DNA from: an uncultured Prevotellaceae bacterium
Lineage (GTDB): Bacteria; Bacteroidota; Bacteroidia; Bacteroidales; Bacteroidaceae
Assembly: GCA_900321425.1 (NCBI GenBank)
Contig: ONWA01000004.1
Span: 28,203 to 92,202, forward strand
DNA length: 64,000 nt
Direction: 5' to 3'
Made by a program: the position numbers and the translations under genes. Shown here in pieces: positions 53,435 through 61,774 of the stretch (positions are counted from its first letter, which is position 1; every line of letters starts with the position of its first letter). A model generated the notes under the pieces. That model worked only from the letters and a program-made list of their open reading frames with translations. It was not told where the DNA came from and made no database searches.

Positions 53435-53468
53435 GCGTAGAACTTATATAAATATTAGCCGATTGAAA

Positions 53469-54641
53469 TTACTCTTCATCTGGTGCGGTTGTCGGAGTAG
53501 ACAAACCCTCACCTTTGGCAATAGCGTCGATAGCATCCTGTGTGTGCTTCATCCAGAGCAGACGGACAGCATTACGCTCTGCCAGTCCTGGGATATAACC
53601 GTTAGTCTGTATCTCTGCCTGATGGTTCTTCCAACAGGGTGTGGGGAAGTTGAACTCATAGGCCTTCGTCTCGATACCTGCATTGTTGAACATACTGTAC
53701 CAGCTCTCGTCATCGTCAGGATCAGCCATATCGTTATGAGCGTGGTCACCAGCAATAGACATCAGCACAAAGAGCTGCGCCTTGGTAGAATTGTTTTGTG
53801 GGTAGTTGACGGTCTTTGTCTTATCACCCACATGATAGGTGAAGCTACCACCACCGATATGGTTAAGCACATCAGTAGCATAGGTCTCGTCCATATCTAC
53901 CGTACCTACATAGTATTGGGTACTCAGCGCACGGAGGGCATCCTCCAACTGCAGATAGCGGATATTGCCACCATAGTAGTCGTAGCCCTCAGGGTTACCA
54001 TGACCCATGAATGCCACGATACCGTTCTGAACGGCGGTCTTCACATCGCTCTCATTATTCAGCACCTGAGCCAGTGCCTGGGCGTCGGTTTCCTCTGCCA
54101 TCAGCGGCGTACCCACCATCACCTTCTTGTCGATGCTCTTCATATAAGCATCGGTGAAGTCACCGTTACGGTTGTTCATGAAGTCCTTGACATACGAGTC
54201 GCGCACACGACGATACTCCTCACCGGGGATTACCTGCAACGACTGTACGATAATCTCCTGATATCCAGCCAGTCCTATGGCGGTCAACCAGTGCTCGGGA
54301 TCGTAGTAGTCTCTTGGCTCCACGTTTTCACCGGCACGGGCCTGGTTGATACAGATAGCCGACGAGAAAGACAGGAATACATCCCATCCGCTGAACTTTG
54401 CCTTGTACTCTTCCACCACCTTGTCGAAGGTGTCGTAAGCCTGTCCCCACGTAGAACCGAAAGCCACGAGCAGAATCACCTTGTTGTGCTTCTTCTGGGT
54501 ATTCACAGTGTTGTTCACTTCCTTCTGATACTTGTCGTAGTTTGAACCCGTATTACCCTCATCATCACTACTACATGCCGTCATTCCGGCGGTCAACACG
54601 ATGGCTGCCAGAGCCATCATCCACAGCTTAATTTTCTTCAT
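53469..54641 (-). CDS. cbiK: Exported CbiK-type chelatase lipoprotein (sirohydrochlorin cobaltochelatase family)
   Basis: 390 aa. A lipoprotein signal ends at Cys23 (LTAGMTACSS), so the protein is exported and lipid-anchored. The rest is a two-lobed class II chelatase of the CbiK family: KVILLVAFGSTWGQAYDTFD starts lobe 1; His214 in AFMGHGNPEG, the acidic group VDMDET (249-253) and His300 in SIAGDHAHNDMAD correspond to the CbiK metal-site residues. Cytoplasmic CbiK inserts cobalt into sirohydrochlorin. Here, location and neighbours (two TonB receptors and a B12 riboswitch) suggest it binds or remetallates a tetrapyrrole or captures cobalt outside the cytoplasm, as proposed for the heme-linked IhtB lipoprotein of Porphyromonas. 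It overlaps the upstream receptor gene by 14 bases. Confidence 0.85.
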   Translation of the reverse strand: MKKIKLWMMALAAIVLTAGMTACSSDDEGNTGSNYDKYQKEVNNTVNTQKKHNKVILLVAFGSTWGQAYDTFDKVVEEYKAKFSGWDVFLSFSSAICINQARAGENVEPRDYYDPEHWLTAIGLAGYQEIIVQSLQVIPGEEYRRVRDSYVKDFMNNRNGDFTDAYMKSIDKKVMVGTPLMAEETDAQALAQVLNNESDVKTAVQNGIVAFMGHGNPEGYDYYGGNIRYLQLEDALRALSTQYYVGTVDMDETYATDVLNHIGGGSFTYHVGDKTKTVNYPQNNSTKAQLFVLMSIAGDHAHNDMADPDDDESWYSMFNNAGIETKAYEFNFPTPCWKNHQAEIQTNGYIPGLAERNAVRLLWMKHTQDAIDAIAKGEGLSTPTTAPDEE

Positions 54642-56763
54642 TGCTTTGTTCTTTTATGTTAGACTTATATTGTTGATTGACTTTCTTTCCTTGATTGAAC
54701 CGTATGGAGAACGAGGCATAGACGGTTGTTCCTGGTGTCGTTGTTCCTAGATGCAGACCGTGATAGGTACGGTCCACGTAGTTGAAGATATTATCGATAC
54801 CTGCCTCCACACGATATTTCATCTTCTCGTTCTTACCAAACTCATGGGTGGTGGCCAGTCGCCAAATCTGATAGCCCTTGCCGTTGCCATTGATTTGGTA
54901 GTAGCGTTTCGATGAGCAACGTCCATAGAGTCCGATGCCCAGACGATAGCCCCTTGTAAACGGATGGTTCCACGTCACAAACCAGTTGGCCTTATGGTGA
55001 GCCATACCATCGATGGTCACGTTACGCAACACATCGTTGTCAGTGTCATAGATCTTCGCATCCGTATCCAGATAGCTATAGTTCACTCCTGCCATCCATG
55101 CCTTATACCGATACCTGACGGACACGTCTACACCATAGGTTTTGGCCGACTCCAGATTCTGATACTGACGACTCTTGATAGGCAGGTAGGTCGTATAGAG
55201 GTCAGCAGGTACCTCACTGTGAGGGATGGTCACCAGCGTGATCATATCCTTCACCTTATTATAATATCCTGTCACGGTGATGTTCAGTCCCCCACGGTTA
55301 TACTCCACACCCAGCGATACATAGTCGGAGGTCTGGGGCTTCAGGTTCTTATTTCCCAGATACAGATAGGTGCCGTTCATGTCTCTCACATAACGATAGT
55401 GCAGTTCCTTGGGTGTGGGTGTCTTGAACCCCTGACTCCAGGTGGCCCTGATACGGAAGTCGCCCACCTTCGCCATCGCAGACAGCTTTGGTGTCAGATG
55501 CCAGCCAAACTGCTCATTTCTGTTGAGACGCAGTCCTCCTGTGATATTCAACCACGGCAGCGGATTGAACTCGTCTTGCACATACAAGGCCTCTGTATTA
55601 TCGGTAGCCTTCCCGCCTTCCACACGGTTGGGGGCTTTCAACCAGTCGTAGCGCCATTCAAACCCAGCACTCAGACGGTTGTTATATGGTAGGGTGAACA
55701 CCGACTTCAGACTCACCATCGTACGCTGTTGGTCGCTCTGCAACTGTGACTGTCCTGCATAGTAAGGATAGTAAGCTGTCGGGTAACCGTTATGATAGCC
55801 GTCTGTCAGTGTGGTGGCCGTGAAGTCATAATAGTAAGCATGTCTGTTCCAGTCCACATCCAGACTGATGAAGTCGTTCTGATTCAACTTCCATTTTCCG
55901 CCTATGGCAGCCGATGCGTTGTTATACCGCAGGTCCCACGTCTTGATATCCACACCCGGATGTGATCCCATCGGACGATAGATACGTTTCCAGTACACGC
56001 TACCATCAGCATAGAACTCCCATCTCTTGTTGGGTGTGAACGTCAGGTGCTCCGCCAGTTGCCAGTTGGTATATCTGTTCACCGTCTTGTTCTTACTGTC
56101 CGTAATCAGGTACTCCGTCTGGTGCGGGTCTTCTGTCGAGGTGTTCTGCCACCCGTCAGAATGCTGCAACTGGAAGTTCGTATAACTGCTCCATTTGCCC
56201 ATTCTCAGACCGATACCATTATGTTGTCTGAGGTCACCATAGCTACCCACACGTGAGGTATTCTCCAACAGCAGTCCACTGTCGTGCTTCTTCGTGATGA
56301 TATTGATGACACCAGCGATCGCATCCGACCCATAGAGGGCTGACGAGGCACCTTTCACGATTTCTATCTTCTCGATGTTCTGCGGGTCAATGAGCGACAG
56401 GTCGTTCTCGCCTCCCACATCTCCGTGAATCCGTTTGCCGTCTACCAGTATCAGGATATACGAGTTACCCAGACCATTGAGTTGCATACCCGATCCCATA
56501 TCGCTCTCGTTGAACGACAACGACGATGTGAGTCCTGCGAGGATATCCTCCAGGGTACGTCCACCATAGTCGCGCAGCATCTTCTGCGTGATCACCTCTG
56601 TCTGTACGGGCGCATCTTTCAACAGGTGCTGTGTACCAGTACCTGTCACCACCACCTCCTGAAGACTATGCTCGCCTTTTAGGCCGTCTTCGTGGGTAGA
56701 CTGTGCTTGTGACGTTTGAGAAAGGCACAGTAGTACCAGTCCCATCATCCATTGCTGTCTCAT
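54628..56763 (-). CDS. TonB-dependent receptor under cobalamin riboswitch control (BtuB-like)
   Basis: 711 aa. Signal peptide 1-20 (ending QTSQAQ), plug domain about 30-160 (LQEVVVTGTGTQHLLKDAPV, MQLNGLGNSYILILVDGKRI, VKGASSALYGSDAIAGVINI), and a long barrel. The annotated frame ends with a polar tail (KSNIKEQSNEEN) after the last barrel strand VYASFSIRFNQGKK. The 14-base overlap with cbiK supports translational coupling. A cobalamin riboswitch in its leader indicates that its product imports cobalamin or another corrinoid, with repression when B12 is plentiful. The receptor lacks a carboxypeptidase-like N-terminal domain, as BtuB does. Confidence 0.9.
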   Translation of the reverse strand: MRQQWMMGLVLLCLSQTSQAQSTHEDGLKGEHSLQEVVVTGTGTQHLLKDAPVQTEVITQKMLRDYGGRTLEDILAGLTSSLSFNESDMGSGMQLNGLGNSYILILVDGKRIHGDVGGENDLSLIDPQNIEKIEIVKGASSALYGSDAIAGVINIITKKHDSGLLLENTSRVGSYGDLRQHNGIGLRMGKWSSYTNFQLQHSDGWQNTSTEDPHQTEYLITDSKNKTVNRYTNWQLAEHLTFTPNKRWEFYADGSVYWKRIYRPMGSHPGVDIKTWDLRYNNASAAIGGKWKLNQNDFISLDVDWNRHAYYYDFTATTLTDGYHNGYPTAYYPYYAGQSQLQSDQQRTMVSLKSVFTLPYNNRLSAGFEWRYDWLKAPNRVEGGKATDNTEALYVQDEFNPLPWLNITGGLRLNRNEQFGWHLTPKLSAMAKVGDFRIRATWSQGFKTPTPKELHYRYVRDMNGTYLYLGNKNLKPQTSDYVSLGVEYNRGGLNITVTGYYNKVKDMITLVTIPHSEVPADLYTTYLPIKSRQYQNLESAKTYGVDVSVRYRYKAWMAGVNYSYLDTDAKIYDTDNDVLRNVTIDGMAHHKANWFVTWNHPFTRGYRLGIGLYGRCSSKRYYQINGNGKGYQIWRLATTHEFGKNEKMKYRVEAGIDNIFNYVDRTYHGLHLGTTTPGTTVYASFSIRFNQGKKVNQQYKSNIKEQSNEEN

Positions 56764-56787
56764 AAATCTAAAAAATACTTTTCCGCT

Positions 56788-56805
56788 ACGCTTATTCCTG
56801 AGCGT
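56788..56805 (-). promoter_or_regulatory. Small hairpin in the riboswitch expression platform
   Basis: ACGCT and AGCGT form a 5-bp stem with an 8-base loop between the B12 box and the receptor start; TATTTTTT follows downstream. It could be a weak terminator or part of a ribosome-site-sequestering fold. The mode cannot be settled by eye. Confidence 0.4.
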
Positions 56806-56814
56806 GCTTCTCTA

Positions 56815-56990
56815 CGTTTCTCGGCAGGTCTTCTGACTTTCCCCAGCCTGTCTTACCTTCCCAGACGAATCTAGTGGCGTTATACAGACAAACTCTTTCT
56901 TGGGGGATTACAGCAGCAGGTACTGTCCAGGATTCTCACCTGATTCCCTTACATCGAAGCTCCATCGGGAGCCTGATTGCCTTTTTCATT
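56815..56990 (-). promoter_or_regulatory. Cobalamin riboswitch
   Basis: Read on the minus strand, the leader of the receptor gene contains the blocks of the B12 aptamer in order: GGGAATCAGGTGAGAATCC, ACAGTACCTGCTGCTGTAAT, GCCACT, GGGAAGG, CAGGCTGGGGAA and the B12 box AAGTCAGAAGACCTGCC (close to the consensus AAGnCAGGAGACCTGCC). It controls the operon receptor-cbiK-receptor. It occupies most of the 333-base gap between the receptor gene and cbiA; exact ends are approximate. Confidence 0.93.
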
Positions 56991-57014
56991 CTTCTAAAGA
57001 ACGCTTTGTTGCTG

Positions 57015-57045
57015 CAAAGGTACGAATGTTTTTCGAAATGACAAA
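57015..57045 (-). promoter_or_regulatory. Promoter of the riboswitch operon
   Basis: On the minus strand TTTG (57042-57045), 19-bp spacer, TACCTTTG (57015-57022), an exact consensus match placing the start just upstream of the aptamer. Confidence 0.85.
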
Positions 57046-57061
57046 AAAAAGTTTAAATTCT

Positions 57062-57092
57062 TTTGTACTGCACACGGCTTTTCGTACCTTTG
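57062..57092 (+). promoter_or_regulatory. Promoter abutting the cbiA start codon
   Basis: TTTG (57062-57065), 19-bp spacer, TACCTTTG (57085-57092); the ATG at 57097 begins four bases after the box. The -33 element lies 16 bases from that of the divergent riboswitch promoter. Confidence 0.85.
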
Positions 57093-57096
57093 TCGC

Positions 57097-58365
57097 ATGA
57101 AATCGCAATTTCTCATCGCTGCCCCCCATAGTGGCTCTGGTAAGACGACTGTTGCCAGAGGTCTGATGGCGTTGCTGACGGAGAAGGACTATCGGGTGCA
57201 ACCCTATAAGTGCGGTCCCGACTATATCGATACGAAGTTTCATACCGCAGTCTGTCAGCGTCCGAGCATCAACCTCGACTCGTTCATGGCGGATGCCCAG
57301 CACATCCAATACCTGTATGATCATTACTCCCAAGAGGCTGATGTCTGTATCGTTGAGGGGATGATGGGACTCTTCGATGGCTATGACCGCGACAAAGGCT
57401 CGTCAGCGGAGATCGCACAGATCCTTCACCTACCCATCGTACTGGTGGTTGATGCCAGAAGTGCAGCCTACTCTACCGCTGCTCTCCTACAGGGGTTCCT
57501 TCATTTCAGAAACGGGTTGCAGTTTGCCGGTATTATATTTAATAAGGTGGGCTCTGCCCGTCATGCCGAGATGCTCCGTCAGGTGTGCGATGACCTGCAT
57601 ATCCGTTGTCTGGGATGTATTCCCAAACAGTATGTGCTACAACAGGGTTCCCGGTACTTAGGACTGGATTTCACGAAAGAGAGCGATATGGAATCGCTCC
57701 GCGCCCTGATGGATCAGCATATCGACTGGCAGACACTGTTGCAACTGACGAAGCAGGAGCAGACCACCAACGACCTACTCGTTCATGCCCCACGCAGTAC
57801 CGTCTCTTCATCAACGAGCTACCGTCTTGTCGTGGCCCGCAACGACGAAGCCTTCTCGTTCTTGTACCAAGAGAACCTCGACCGTTATGAACAGGTGGTC
57901 TTCTTCGATCCTGAGCGCGACGTACCTCAGCTGAAGACGACCGATATCCTTTATCTGCCTGGTGGCTATCCCGAGAAACACCTGAAAGCATTACGTCAGA
58001 ACGATGTCTGTCGACAGGTCATCAAGTCGTTTGCCGAACAAGGTGGTCGGGTGATTGCCGAGTGTGGCGGGATGATGTACCTCTGCGCGAAGATCATTGC
58101 AGACGATGGTATCTACCCGATGTGTGGTGTCCTTCCCTACTCCATTTCCGCCCGTCAGGAACATCGTAAGCTCTCCTTGGGCTATCGGCAGTTTGTGTTA
58201 GACAACATGGAATATCGAGGACATGAGTTCCACTATACCCAGTTTCTGGATGCTACGACACCTTCTGTCGTACAAGTTTATGATGCCAAGGGCGATCCTG
58301 TGACCACCCCTGTATTCCGGTATAAGAATGTATTGGCTAGCTATACACACCTTTATCAGATATGA
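57097..58365 (+). CDS. cbiA: Cobyrinate a,c-diamide synthase
   Basis: 422 aa. The P-loop is AAPHSGSGKTTVARGLMAL at the N-terminus; VEGMMGLFDGYDRDKGSSAE is the family signature; the C-terminal class I glutamine amidotransferase domain has its Cys in RVIAECGGMMYLCAKI. It amidates the a and c side chains of (cob)yrinic acid, using glutamine and ATP. The gene begins directly at a promoter -7 box with no riboswitch, so its control differs from the divergent uptake operon. It overlaps cobQ by 4 bases. Corrin ring synthesis genes upstream in the pathway are absent, so the substrate could come from salvage. Confidence 0.95.
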   Translation: MKSQFLIAAPHSGSGKTTVARGLMALLTEKDYRVQPYKCGPDYIDTKFHTAVCQRPSINLDSFMADAQHIQYLYDHYSQEADVCIVEGMMGLFDGYDRDKGSSAEIAQILHLPIVLVVDARSAAYSTAALLQGFLHFRNGLQFAGIIFNKVGSARHAEMLRQVCDDLHIRCLGCIPKQYVLQQGSRYLGLDFTKESDMESLRALMDQHIDWQTLLQLTKQEQTTNDLLVHAPRSTVSSSTSYRLVVARNDEAFSFLYQENLDRYEQVVFFDPERDVPQLKTTDILYLPGGYPEKHLKALRQNDVCRQVIKSFAEQGGRVIAECGGMMYLCAKIIADDGIYPMCGVLPYSISARQEHRKLSLGYRQFVLDNMEYRGHEFHYTQFLDATTPSVVQVYDAKGDPVTTPVFRYKNVLASYTHLYQI

Positions 58366-59825
58366 AACACCTTCACCCCATCATGTTCGCAGGCACAGGC
58401 AGCGATGTAGGGAAAAGCATCGTGGCAGCCGCCTTCTGCAGGATCTTCCTTCAGGATGGCTATACGCCTGCTCCTTTCAAAGCCCAGAACATGGCCCTCA
58501 ACTCCTACGCCACCCCCGACGGATTGGAGATTGGTCGTGCACAGGCTGTTCAGGCGGAGGCAGCAGGCATCGCCTGTCATACAGACATGAACCCGCTCTT
58601 GTTGAAACCGCAGAGTGACCACACCTCACAGGTGGTCCTTCACGGCAAACCTCTCGGCAACAAGGACGCCTACGATTTCTGGCGTGAGGGTCGTACACAT
58701 CAAGACTCCCCATCGCAGTCATCGCTCGATTTCCGTCGCGAAGTGTGCGATGCCTTCGACCGTCTGGCAGTACGTTATAACCCCATCGTGATGGAGGGTG
58801 CCGGCAGTATCGCAGAGATCAACCTGAGAGACCGCGACCTGGTGAATATGTCGATGGCACAGTATGCAGGAGCTGATGTCATTCTCGTGGGTGACATCGA
58901 TCGTGGGGGCGTGTTCGCCTCCGTCTATGGCAGTATCATGCTACAGTCCGTAGAAGACCGGAAACGCATCAAGGGTATCATCATCAACAAGTTCCGTGGA
59001 GATATGCGTCTCTTTGAGGAAGGTCGGCAGATGCTCGAAGACCTCTGTGGCATACCCGTCTTGGGCGTGATTCCCTACTTCAAGGATATCTATATCGATG
59101 AAGAAGACAGTGTCAGTCTCGAACAGAAACAGCGTCAACTGACTGAGGGCAAGGTCAACGTGGCAGTGGTGCTGCTCAGACATATCAGCAACTTCACCGA
59201 TTTCGACACCTTGGAGCGCGACCCTCGTGTGAACCTCTTCTATACAAGTAATACCAAGGACATCCAACAGGCGGACATCATCATCCTGCCAGGTACAAAA
59301 GCTACCCTTGACGACCTCTTGGAACTGCGTCGTAACGGTTGTGCTCAGGCCATCCAACACGCTCACCGTGAAGGAAAGATGGTGGTAGGCATCTGTGGAG
59401 GCTACCAGATGTTGGGTCAGATGATTGAAGACCCCGACGGTCTGGAAGGTCCCATCACCCGTCTGCCTGGCTTGGGACTCCTCCCCATCCACACCACGAT
59501 AACTCCGGAGAAGACCACCCGTCAAGTGAGCTTCGAGTTCGATGGTCATCCCTGTCAGGGCTACGAGATCCATCAGGGCATCAGTGATACCCGTGAGACC
59601 ATCCTCACCACCCCGCATTGCATTGGCACCTATATCCACGGCTTCCTTGACAACGCTCCCGTCATCGAACACCTGCTCCGTGACTGTCCCCAGACATCTG
59701 ACGGGTCATCTGCCACCTCCTTCGACCTCCATACGTTTAAGGAGGAGCAATACAACAAACTGGCGGCCCATGTACGTCAGTATGTCGATATCCCACGAAT
59801 CTATCAGATACTCCGTCATGAATAG
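58362..59825 (+). CDS. cobQ: Cobyric acid synthase
   Basis: 487 aa. P-loop-like GTGSDVGKSIVAAAFCRIF at the N-terminus; AQNMALNSYATPDGLEIGRA and VMEGAGSIAEINLRDRDLVN are family blocks; the glutamine amidotransferase Cys lies in KMVVGICGGYQMLGQMI and the His in TYIHGFLDN. It amidates the b, d, e and g side chains of adenosylcobyrinate a,c-diamide to give cobyric acid. It overlaps cbiA by 4 bases and cobD by 8 bases, so the three are coupled. The frame is complete with no unusual features. Confidence 0.96.
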   Translation: MKHLHPIMFAGTGSDVGKSIVAAAFCRIFLQDGYTPAPFKAQNMALNSYATPDGLEIGRAQAVQAEAAGIACHTDMNPLLLKPQSDHTSQVVLHGKPLGNKDAYDFWREGRTHQDSPSQSSLDFRREVCDAFDRLAVRYNPIVMEGAGSIAEINLRDRDLVNMSMAQYAGADVILVGDIDRGGVFASVYGSIMLQSVEDRKRIKGIIINKFRGDMRLFEEGRQMLEDLCGIPVLGVIPYFKDIYIDEEDSVSLEQKQRQLTEGKVNVAVVLLRHISNFTDFDTLERDPRVNLFYTSNTKDIQQADIIILPGTKATLDDLLELRRNGCAQAIQHAHREGKMVVGICGGYQMLGQMIEDPDGLEGPITRLPGLGLLPIHTTITPEKTTRQVSFEFDGHPCQGYEIHQGISDTRETILTTPHCIGTYIHGFLDNAPVIEHLLRDCPQTSDGSSATSFDLHTFKEEQYNKLAAHVRQYVDIPRIYQILRHE

Positions 59826-60744
59826 TGCCATTTCCCTCCTCATCGGTTGGATGCTCGACCTACTAATAGGCGATCCTATCCGTCTTCCCCATCCCATTGT
59901 ATGGTTTGGTAAGATGATCGCTTTCCTTGAACACCGGCTGAACAAGGGCGCACACCGCAAACTGAAGGGAGCGCTGACTGTCCTTTTCTTGGTTGGAGTC
60001 GTCTTCCTGGTCACTTGGGGTATTCGCTATCTTCTCTCCCCCTATCCATCCTACCTCACCATCCTCTTTGATGCTATCATCATCTTCTACTGTCTGGCAG
60101 GCACCACCCTGATTCGCGAAGTACTGGCTGTCTTTCGTGCCCTCGACCGTTCACTGGACGAAGGACGCCGGCAGGTGGCCCGTATCGTGGGGCGCGATAC
60201 CACCGAGCTGTCTGCACAGGAAGTGCGCACGGCAGCCCTGGAGACTTTGGCAGAAAACCTAAGTGACGGGGTGATTGCCCCACTCTTCTGGTTCGCCTTG
60301 TTAGGCACGCCAGGTATGTTAGCCTATAAGATGGTGAACACCCTCGACTCGATGATCGGCTATCAGACGGCACGTTATCGTGACTTTGGCTGTTGGGCGG
60401 CACATATAGACGACATCGCCAACTACCTCCCAGCCCGTCTTACTGCCTTCTTGATGATTCTATCACAGAGGAACTGCTTTTCTCCTTCGCTATACAGATT
60501 CGTATGGTGTAACGGGAAGAAACATGCCAGTCCCAATAGCGGCTATCCGGAGGCTGCCCTTGCTGGCATCCTGAACTGTCGTTTCGGTGGACCACACACC
60601 TATTTCGGACAACGGTTCGATAAGCCCTATATTGGTGACAACGACCGTCTGCTGAATATCTACGACATGAAAAAAGCCATCCGGGTGAATCGGATGGCTG
60701 AGTTATGGATGGTGATCATCGTCTTACTTAGAAGTATTTGGTAA
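59818..60744 (+). CDS. cobD: Adenosylcobinamide-phosphate synthase CobD/CbiB
   Basis: 308 aa from the ATG at 59818 (MNSAISLLIGWMLDLLIGDP), overlapping cobQ by 8 bases. PIRLPHPIVWFGKMIAFLEH is the family N-terminus; NLSDGVIAPLFWFALLG and NTLDSMIGYQTARYRDFGCW are conserved loops; several membrane spans occur (IGWMLDLLIG, GVVFLVTWGIRYLL, IIIFYCLAGTTLI). It attaches aminopropanol or its phosphate to cobyric acid at the inner membrane. The last 17 bases overlap the end of the convergent cobT gene, and bases 60670-60698 carry a terminator for cobT on the other strand, so its C-terminal codons are shared with a signal of another gene. Confidence 0.94.
   Translation: MNSAISLLIGWMLDLLIGDPIRLPHPIVWFGKMIAFLEHRLNKGAHRKLKGALTVLFLVGVVFLVTWGIRYLLSPYPSYLTILFDAIIIFYCLAGTTLIREVLAVFRALDRSLDEGRRQVARIVGRDTTELSAQEVRTAALETLAENLSDGVIAPLFWFALLGTPGMLAYKMVNTLDSMIGYQTARYRDFGCWAAHIDDIANYLPARLTAFLMILSQRNCFSPSLYRFVWCNGKKHASPNSGYPEAALAGILNCRFGGPHTYFGQRFDKPYIGDNDRLLNIYDMKKAIRVNRMAELWMVIIVLLRSIW
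60670..60698 (-). terminator. Terminator of cobT embedded in the cobD coding sequence
   Basis: On the minus strand GCCATCCG pairs perfectly with CGGATGGC (60676-60683 and 60691-60698), loop of 7, followed by six Ts (60670-60675). It lies 30 bases beyond the cobT stop and within the last 25 codons of cobD. Confidence 0.85.
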
Positions 60745-61774
60745 TCTTCGCATGGTCGAAATTATTCATCTCGTTGATCATCCTTACGGCAGAGTCTACG
60801 ATAGGATAAGCGCATAGCGCTCCCGTTCCTTCACCAAGTCTTAACCCTAAGGAAACCAGCGGTTTGGCATGCACGATATCAAGCATTTGTCGATGTCCTG
60901 CTTCATCTCCACAATGCATAAAGATCAGATAGTCTTGTATGGCAGGACATTGTTGGATGGCAGCCACTGCACAGGCCGTCATGATAAATCCGTCAACGAG
61001 TACCACGAGGTGTTGCTCGGCAGCCCGCATCATCGCTCCGATGGCTGTCACCATCTCGAAACCTCCGAAGTAACGGATCACATCAACTGTTGTAGGATGA
61101 GGCATCTGTTCCTCAAATCGTCGCATCGCCTCAGTGAGCACCTCCGTCTTATGCCGTATCCCCTCATCATTCAGTCCGGAGCCCGCTCCGATACAGTCTT
61201 TCAGGGGCAGATGTCCGAAGATACTCATCCAGATGCTCGATGGTGAGGTGTTGGCGATACCCATCTCTCCAATGCACAGCACCTGACAGCCTACTGCTAC
61301 ACAGTCGTCCACCAGTTGACAGCCCGTAGCGATCGCCTGCTCAAACTCCTCTTCGCTCATGGCCGGTTCATACAGGAAATTCTTCGTGCCCCGTGCGATC
61401 TTCCGGTCGATGATACCTTCCACAGTGCTGAGGTCGTAATCCACGCCTACATCCACGATGCGCAGGTCGAACCCATGTTGCCTGCAGAACATATTCACAC
61501 CGCCTCCTCCATGGGTGAAATTAATCATCTGTTGCCAGGTGACCTCTCGTGGTGAGAGACTCACCCCCTCGCGCTCGATACCGTGGTCGCCACCCAGTAG
61601 CAGATGACAGGGATGGGTCAGCGCAGGTGTGAGTGTCTGTTGAATCAGACACACCTGCATAGCCAACTCCTCCAGTCGTCCCAACGAGTGCTGGGGTTTG
61701 TTCAGATGGTCTATCTTTGCTTGTATCGCTGTTTGCAGCGAACGGTCTACGGGTTGTATATCGAATGTTTTCAT
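60728..61774 (-). CDS. cobT: Nicotinate-nucleotide--dimethylbenzimidazole phosphoribosyltransferase
   Basis: 348 aa. CIGEMGIANTSPSSIWMSIF and the catalytic Glu in SLGLRLGEGTGALCAYPIVD are the CobT hallmarks; HLLLGGDHGIEREGVSLSPR and NFTHGGGGVNMFCRQHG are further blocks. It makes alpha-ribazole phosphate from a lower-ligand base such as dimethylbenzimidazole and nicotinate mononucleotide. It is the last gene of the minus-strand set cobS-cobU-cobT, overlapping cobU by 4 bases, and converges with cobD (17-base overlap). Its transcription terminator appears to lie inside cobD. Which lower base is used by the host is not shown. Confidence 0.96.
   Translation of the reverse strand: MKTFDIQPVDRSLQTAIQAKIDHLNKPQHSLGRLEELAMQVCLIQQTLTPALTHPCHLLLGGDHGIEREGVSLSPREVTWQQMINFTHGGGGVNMFCRQHGFDLRIVDVGVDYDLSTVEGIIDRKIARGTKNFLYEPAMSEEEFEQAIATGCQLVDDCVAVGCQVLCIGEMGIANTSPSSIWMSIFGHLPLKDCIGAGSGLNDEGIRHKTEVLTEAMRRFEEQMPHPTTVDVIRYFGGFEMVTAIGAMMRAAEQHLVVLVDGFIMTACAVAAIQQCPAIQDYLIFMHCGDEAGHRQMLDIVHAKPLVSLGLRLGEGTGALCAYPIVDSAVRMINEMNNFDHAKITKYF

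Noticed and set aside
53391-54545. 384-aa plus-strand frame opposite cbiK
   Set aside because: Antisense shadow of the chelatase gene, whose lipobox, metal residues and coupling to neighbours are clear.
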